Shown piece by piece: positions 15,964 through 19,296 of a DNA stretch of 19,296 bases (positions within the stretch are counted from its first letter, which is position 1; each line of letters begins with the position of its first letter). Position numbers and translations under genes: made by a program. Source of the stretch: an uncultured Flavobacteriales bacterium (GTDB lineage Bacteria; Bacteroidota; Bacteroidia; Flavobacteriales_D; Crocinitomicaceae); the NCBI GenBank assembly GCA_905479845.1, contig CAJQOB010000337.1:1-19296 (forward strand), in the 5' to 3' direction. The notes beneath the pieces were generated by a model. The model searched no databases and was not told the DNA's origin. It was given only the letters and a program-made list of their open reading frames with translations.

Positions 15964-17688
15964 TTAAAGGTCAATTCTTTCTAACCATTCCATCTCTCCC
16001 GGCAATTCCATGGAACTAAACTCCAAATGAATAACACGTCGTTTTTTTTGTGTTGTTGCTCTAGGAGAGGAGTGTAAAATCAACGGCTTCATTAAATGTA
16101 CACCACCGGATCCAATTGAGCATGTCGTTGGGTTAGAGTTAGCCGTAATTGTATTGATTTCTTCATCTGAAAAACCTTGCTTGTGTGAACCAGGAATAAC
16201 TTTTAGTGCTCCATTTTGCTCGTGAGTATCATCAAGGTGAATTCGGAGCGTGAAGATATTGTGAAGGACTTCTTCAGGTGGGCATACGCAGTTAATTCCT
16301 TTTTTAAATGTCCAAGAAGAGTATCCTTCGCTTGGAATTTTTGCTTTCACGTTGATTGGAATATCTTGGTGCCACCCAACGGCCCAATTTTGTGTTTGAG
16401 GTTTGTCGAAATATATAGCTTTGGTTAGAAAGGCATCAGGGTCCAGAAACCGAATGATTTCCAAAAGGTTTTCGTTTAGAACTAAAGGTTTCAAGGAAGG
16501 GATATCTGTCAAAAGCTTGCGTTTTCCGTAAGTAGGTTCATTCGATTCGCTGAAATATTTCTTTAGAATATTGAGCACTTTCTTGATTTCACGCTGTGTG
16601 TAAATATCATTTAGTATGCTATGCCCACGTTGACGTAGATTCCGTTTGGCTTTTTTCAACCCTGCCTCACTCATTTCTGTTCGGTATAGATCTGCTCCAT
16701 TCTGTAAACGAGAAAGAATACTCTGTCGTAGAGTGGGAGGTTCAACCACGTGGATACCATCCCCAAAACCAAGAATAATTCGCTCTAATTCATAATTATG
16801 ATGAACGTTTAATTCGATTAGAATAGCTCCATTTCCTAGCTCTTTTATTAAGCGTTGTGAATGGTGTAATGGTTTTGTTAGTACATATGGCGAGTGTGGT
16901 CGATTGACCTTTAAAACAACTTTTTGCACGTACTGTTCTCCCATCACCGTTACGCCAATCGTATTTTCATAGTAAGTGTCACCATTGAAGTCTTCATCAA
17001 TATAGTCGACTTTGGTATTGAAATCTATTGCCAGAATACGATCCAGAGCTAAGGTCATGATAACAGCACTTGCTTTCTTTTTACCTACTAAGAACCAGCG
17101 GTTGTTGAATTCTTTTAAGATGAAGGGGTGAAAAGTAAATTGCTGTGGCTCTCGTGCTTTGAATGATTGATACGTCAACGTGAGAACCATTTTCTTTAAT
17201 ATGGCTTGATACAGAATATCTAGGTGTTCGAGACCTCTCAGGTGCTCGTTTTTATCTAAATGAATGATGGAAGGCTGATGTGTTTTTTCCGTGTAGATTT
17301 TGTCTTCCAACCGTTGAATGATTCCTCCCAATTCTGAAAAGAGGGAAAAGTCTTTGAACTGCTTTAGCATCTCCACCGTTTCTGACAGCACGTTCATGTC
17401 AGTTTCATTCAATGGAATTTCCGTTATGGAGTAATCTTCATCGGAGTAGCGATAGAATTTCTTGCTGTAAACCTCGATCGGAGCATTGTACCCCAATTTA
17501 TCACTTCGCATTAGCTGAATGTCGAGTTGTATTGTCCTCTTACTGACATTAACATCTCTCCCTTCGTACTCGTAAAGCGCATCAGAACAGGCCTCAATCA
17601 AATCGTTTAGCGTCCAGGTTCGGTAAGAATTCTGGAGGCATTTATCAATTGTTCGGTACCGAATAAGAGCATTTTTGTTCTGCGCCAT
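15964..17688 (-). CDS. WYL-domain transcriptional regulator fused to a PhyH-type Fe(II)/2-oxoglutarate dioxygenase
   Basis: This single 574-residue frame has two parts. Residues 1-338 are a WYL regulator: an N-terminal HTH region (about 10-65, including SKRTIQLDIQLMR), the WYL domain (about 160-225, YQSFKAREPQQFTFHPFILKEFNNRWFLVG) and a C-terminal WCX-like extension (about 250-335). Residues 339-574 are phytanoyl-CoA dioxygenase-like: H440 and D442 in GWHQD form the HxD iron pair, GALKVIPGSHKQG is a family signature, H539 fits as the distal ligand and R550/R551 as the 2-oxoglutarate contact. A methionine at 339 (codon 16674-16672) would start the oxygenase as a separate protein, so the fusion may come from loss of a stop between two adjacent genes. 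It is divergent from rtcB, suggesting it controls rtcB. WYL domains are known to sense nucleic-acid ligands; the oxygenase substrate is unknown. Confidence 0.88.
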   Translation of the reverse strand: MAQNKNALIRYRTIDKCLQNSYRTWTLNDLIEACSDALYEYEGRDVNVSKRTIQLDIQLMRSDKLGYNAPIEVYSKKFYRYSDEDYSITEIPLNETDMNVLSETVEMLKQFKDFSLFSELGGIIQRLEDKIYTEKTHQPSIIHLDKNEHLRGLEHLDILYQAILKKMVLTLTYQSFKAREPQQFTFHPFILKEFNNRWFLVGKKKASAVIMTLALDRILAIDFNTKVDYIDEDFNGDTYYENTIGVTVMGEQYVQKVVLKVNRPHSPYVLTKPLHHSQRLIKELGNGAILIELNVHHNYELERIILGFGDGIHVVEPPTLRQSILSRLQNGADLYRTEMSEAGLKKAKRNLRQRGHSILNDIYTQREIKKVLNILKKYFSESNEPTYGKRKLLTDIPSLKPLVLNENLLEIIRFLDPDAFLTKAIYFDKPQTQNWAVGWHQDIPINVKAKIPSEGYSSWTFKKGINCVCPPEEVLHNIFTLRIHLDDTHEQNGALKVIPGSHKQGFSDEEINTITANSNPTTCSIGSGGVHLMKPLILHSSPRATTQKKRRVIHLEFSSMELPGEMEWLERIDL

Positions 17689-17722
17689 GACCTTTTTTTG
17701 GAGAAAATACTCATTGATTTTT

Positions 17723-17747
17723 AACTACGCAAAATAATTGCGCAGTT
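17723..17747. promoter_or_regulatory. Inverted repeat in the spacer between the WYL-dioxygenase gene and rtcB; candidate operator
   Basis: AACTACGCAA (17723-17732) and TTGCGCAGTT (17738-17747) are inverted copies with nine of ten positions matching, separated by 5 bases. The repeat lies 35 bases upstream of the WYL start and overlaps a -7-like TTATTTTG (minus, 17730-17737). That position suits autoregulation and control of rtcB by a dimeric regulator. A simple hairpin role is less likely, as no T tract follows. Confidence 0.5.
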
Positions 17748-17763
17748 GTTTGAAACCTTTGTC

Positions 17764-17792
17764 TTGTTCATTTATTCCTATGGACATATTTG
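17764..17792 (+). promoter_or_regulatory. Candidate rtcB promoter
   Basis: TTG at 17764-17766 and, 18 bases later, CATATTTG at 17785-17792 (seven of eight matches to TAnnTTTG). The transcript would start near 17798, just before the leader hairpin. An alternative -7-like AACCTTTG lies at 17754-17761. Confidence 0.35.
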
Positions 17793-17801
17793 AAGCAGGT
17801 A

Positions 17802-17829
17802 ACTCCGTCGACAATTCGGTCGGCGGAGT
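17802..17829 (+). promoter_or_regulatory. Strong hairpin in the predicted rtcB leader
   Basis: Eleven base pairs (one G-U) join 17802-17812 with 17819-17829 around the 6-base loop AATTCG. It ends 17 bases before the rtcB ATG, so it can affect ribosome access or mRNA stability. It lacks a T tract and is not a terminator. Confidence 0.45.
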
Positions 17830-17846
17830 AATTAAAGAAAGAAATT

Positions 17847-19229
17847 ATGAAAACAAACGGGAACACATTGATTGAATTGGGATTTAAACCGGGAAAGTGG
17901 TTTAAAGAAGCCATCGAACATATAAATGAGAACGAATTGGAAGGAGCAGAATTGTCAGATTACTTGGAACAGTTCAAATCACCACCAACAATAGAATTAA
18001 ATTCAGAACCAGTTCATTTTGAAATCAATATCCGACCTGAAAACGGGTTGGAAGTAGACAATGTGACGAAAGTAGTCGATACAATGGCCGAATTGATGAA
18101 AACACCAACCTTGGTAAAGGGAGCAATTATGCCAGATGCATGTCCGACAGGGTCAACAGGTACAATTCCAGTTGGGGGCGTTGCAGTTGCTAAGAATGCA
18201 ATCCACCCAGGAATGCATAGTGCTGATATTTGCTGCTCAGTTATGCTGACGGATTTTGGAAAAGCAGATCCCAAAGCAGTTTTAGATGCCGCGCACGAAA
18301 GCACTCACTTTGGACCTGGCGGTAGAGATAGAGCATCACAATTTCGATTCCCAATGGATTTGTTGGCAGAGATTGAAGCGAATTACTTTTTGAATGATCA
18401 AAAGTGTATTTCATCAGCACGTTCTCATTTGGGAACACAAGGTGATGGAAACCATTTCTTGTTTGTTGGGAAGTCAAAAAAGACAGGAAACACAATGATG
18501 ATTACGCATCACGGAAGTAGAGGGTTTGGGGCGAATTTGTTCTCAAAAGGAATGAAAGTAGCGGAGCGATTCAGAAAAGAATTGTCGCCTCAAACCTTAA
18601 AGCAAAATGCGTGGATTCCTTTCGATACGGAAGAAGGAAAATCCTATTGGGAAGCGTTGCAAATCATCAGAAAGTGGACAAAATTGAACCATGAAGTATT
18701 GCACGATGCGGTTTTGGAAAAACTGGAAATGGAAAAGGAAAACCGATTCTGGAACGAACACAATTTCGTATTCAAAGACGGAGATTTGTTTTACCATGCG
18801 AAAGGAGCAACACCATTGGACCCGAAGTTTATGCCTGATATCACAGGACCGCGATTGATCCCATTGAATATGGCTGAGCCAGTTCTAATTGTGGAAGGGG
18901 TAACAACTAAGGAAAACTTGGGGTTTGCACCTCACGGAGCGGGTAGAAACATGAGTAGAACGCAGCACAGAAAATCAAAAGCTGATAAAACCAATGAGGA
19001 GGTATTCGCTGAGGAAACGGAAGGGTTGGATGTAAGGTTTTACTCGAATGAAATAGATGTAACCGAACTTCCAACAGCGTACAAAAGTGCAGAAACGGTT
19101 AGAAACCAAATGGATGAGTTTGGTTTGGGAATTGTAATCGATGAAGTAATGCCTTACGGGTGTATCATGGCGGGTGATGTTCAAAAGAATGCACCTTGGA
19201 AGAAAAGACGAAGAAAAAAGAAAGTTTAG
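17847..19229 (+). CDS. rtcB: RNA-splicing/repair ligase RtcB family protein
   Basis: RtcB joins RNA 2',3'-cyclic-phosphate or 3'-phosphate ends to 5'-OH ends using GTP and Mn2+, in tRNA or rRNA repair. The 460-residue protein has the family's metal and guanylate sites: HSADICCSVM (D127, C129/C130) as the Asp-Cys metal motif, GTQGDGNHF with H203, HHGSRGFG (H221/H222), and PHGAGR with H363, which aligns with the histidine that is GMP-modified in E. coli RtcB. It is longer than E. coli RtcB (408 residues). The ATG is preceded by the A-rich AAAGAAAGAAATT. It is divergent from the WYL-dioxygenase gene and followed by a GC-rich hairpin. Confidence 0.95.
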   Translation: MKTNGNTLIELGFKPGKWFKEAIEHINENELEGAELSDYLEQFKSPPTIELNSEPVHFEINIRPENGLEVDNVTKVVDTMAELMKTPTLVKGAIMPDACPTGSTGTIPVGGVAVAKNAIHPGMHSADICCSVMLTDFGKADPKAVLDAAHESTHFGPGGRDRASQFRFPMDLLAEIEANYFLNDQKCISSARSHLGTQGDGNHFLFVGKSKKTGNTMMITHHGSRGFGANLFSKGMKVAERFRKELSPQTLKQNAWIPFDTEEGKSYWEALQIIRKWTKLNHEVLHDAVLEKLEMEKENRFWNEHNFVFKDGDLFYHAKGATPLDPKFMPDITGPRLIPLNMAEPVLIVEGVTTKENLGFAPHGAGRNMSRTQHRKSKADKTNEEVFAEETEGLDVRFYSNEIDVTELPTAYKSAETVRNQMDEFGLGIVIDEVMPYGCIMAGDVQKNAPWKKRRRKKKV

Positions 19230-19240
19230 AGTGACAAATC

Positions 19241-19266
19241 GGGGCGCGGAAATGGGTTCGCGCCCC
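19241..19266 (+). terminator. GC-rich hairpin after rtcB
   Basis: GGGGCGCG (19241-19248) pairs perfectly with CGCGCCCC (19259-19266) around a 10-base loop, 11 bases after the rtcB stop. No T tract follows, so it may act as an mRNA 3' end stabiliser or a weak terminator. Confidence 0.5.
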
Positions 19267-19296
19267 ATAAGTACGATTCATTATGTTGGAAAAGAG

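Overview
The window looks like chromosomal DNA of a Bacteroidota bacterium, most likely a Flavobacteriales member (Crocinitomicaceae/Fluviicola-like; the lineage is inference). The grounds are low GC with A/T-rich spacers, several secreted proteins ending in type IX secretion (T9SS) sorting domains, a Bacteroidetes-type cytochrome b558 succinate dehydrogenase, and repeated matches to the Bacteroidetes -7 promoter box TAnnTTTG. There are no tRNA or rRNA genes, CRISPR arrays or recognisable insertion sequences.

Layout. Positions 1-3440 (minus strand) hold an sdhCAB operon for succinate dehydrogenase/fumarate reductase, with sdhB cut by the window edge. At 3645-4612 (plus) come a small outer-membrane beta-barrel protein, a strong hairpin terminator and a 108-residue protein that is little more than a signal peptide plus a T9SS sorting domain. 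A murein LD-carboxypeptidase (minus) and the tRNA adenosine deaminase tadA (plus) diverge from about 5570. From 6116 to 8270 two T9SS cargo genes lie tail to tail around a shared bidirectional terminator. The plus-strand one carries an apparent internal deletion and two single-base frameshifts, and the minus-strand one lacks its 5' end. Next are a two-helix membrane protein, a pirin gene with a Tat-like signal and an in-frame stop codon, and a 31-residue membrane peptide, all on minus. From 10946 the plus strand carries mnmE, a DUF2293-like zinc-finger protein, a secreted leucine-rich-repeat protein and a glycosyltransferase.

The last part (15964-19229) is the most interesting. A 574-residue protein on minus joins a WYL-type transcriptional regulator to a phytanoyl-CoA dioxygenase-like Fe(II)/2-oxoglutarate oxygenase. 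It is divergent from rtcB, the RNA 3'-phosphate/cyclic-phosphate ligase. The 158-base spacer holds a near-perfect inverted repeat and a strong hairpin in the probable rtcB leader. This suggests an RNA-repair module under the control of a WYL regulator, in the place where Proteobacteria use RtcR (a CARF-domain sigma54 activator).

A second pattern runs through the window. Five genes (ldcA, tadA, the 9188 membrane-protein gene, mnmE and the LRR gene) have a TAnnTTTG-like box ending exactly 4 bases before the chosen ATG, implying leaderless or nearly leaderless transcripts. This decides the start of three of them. Much of 6.1-10.4 kb looks decayed or misassembled, and raw reads would settle which.
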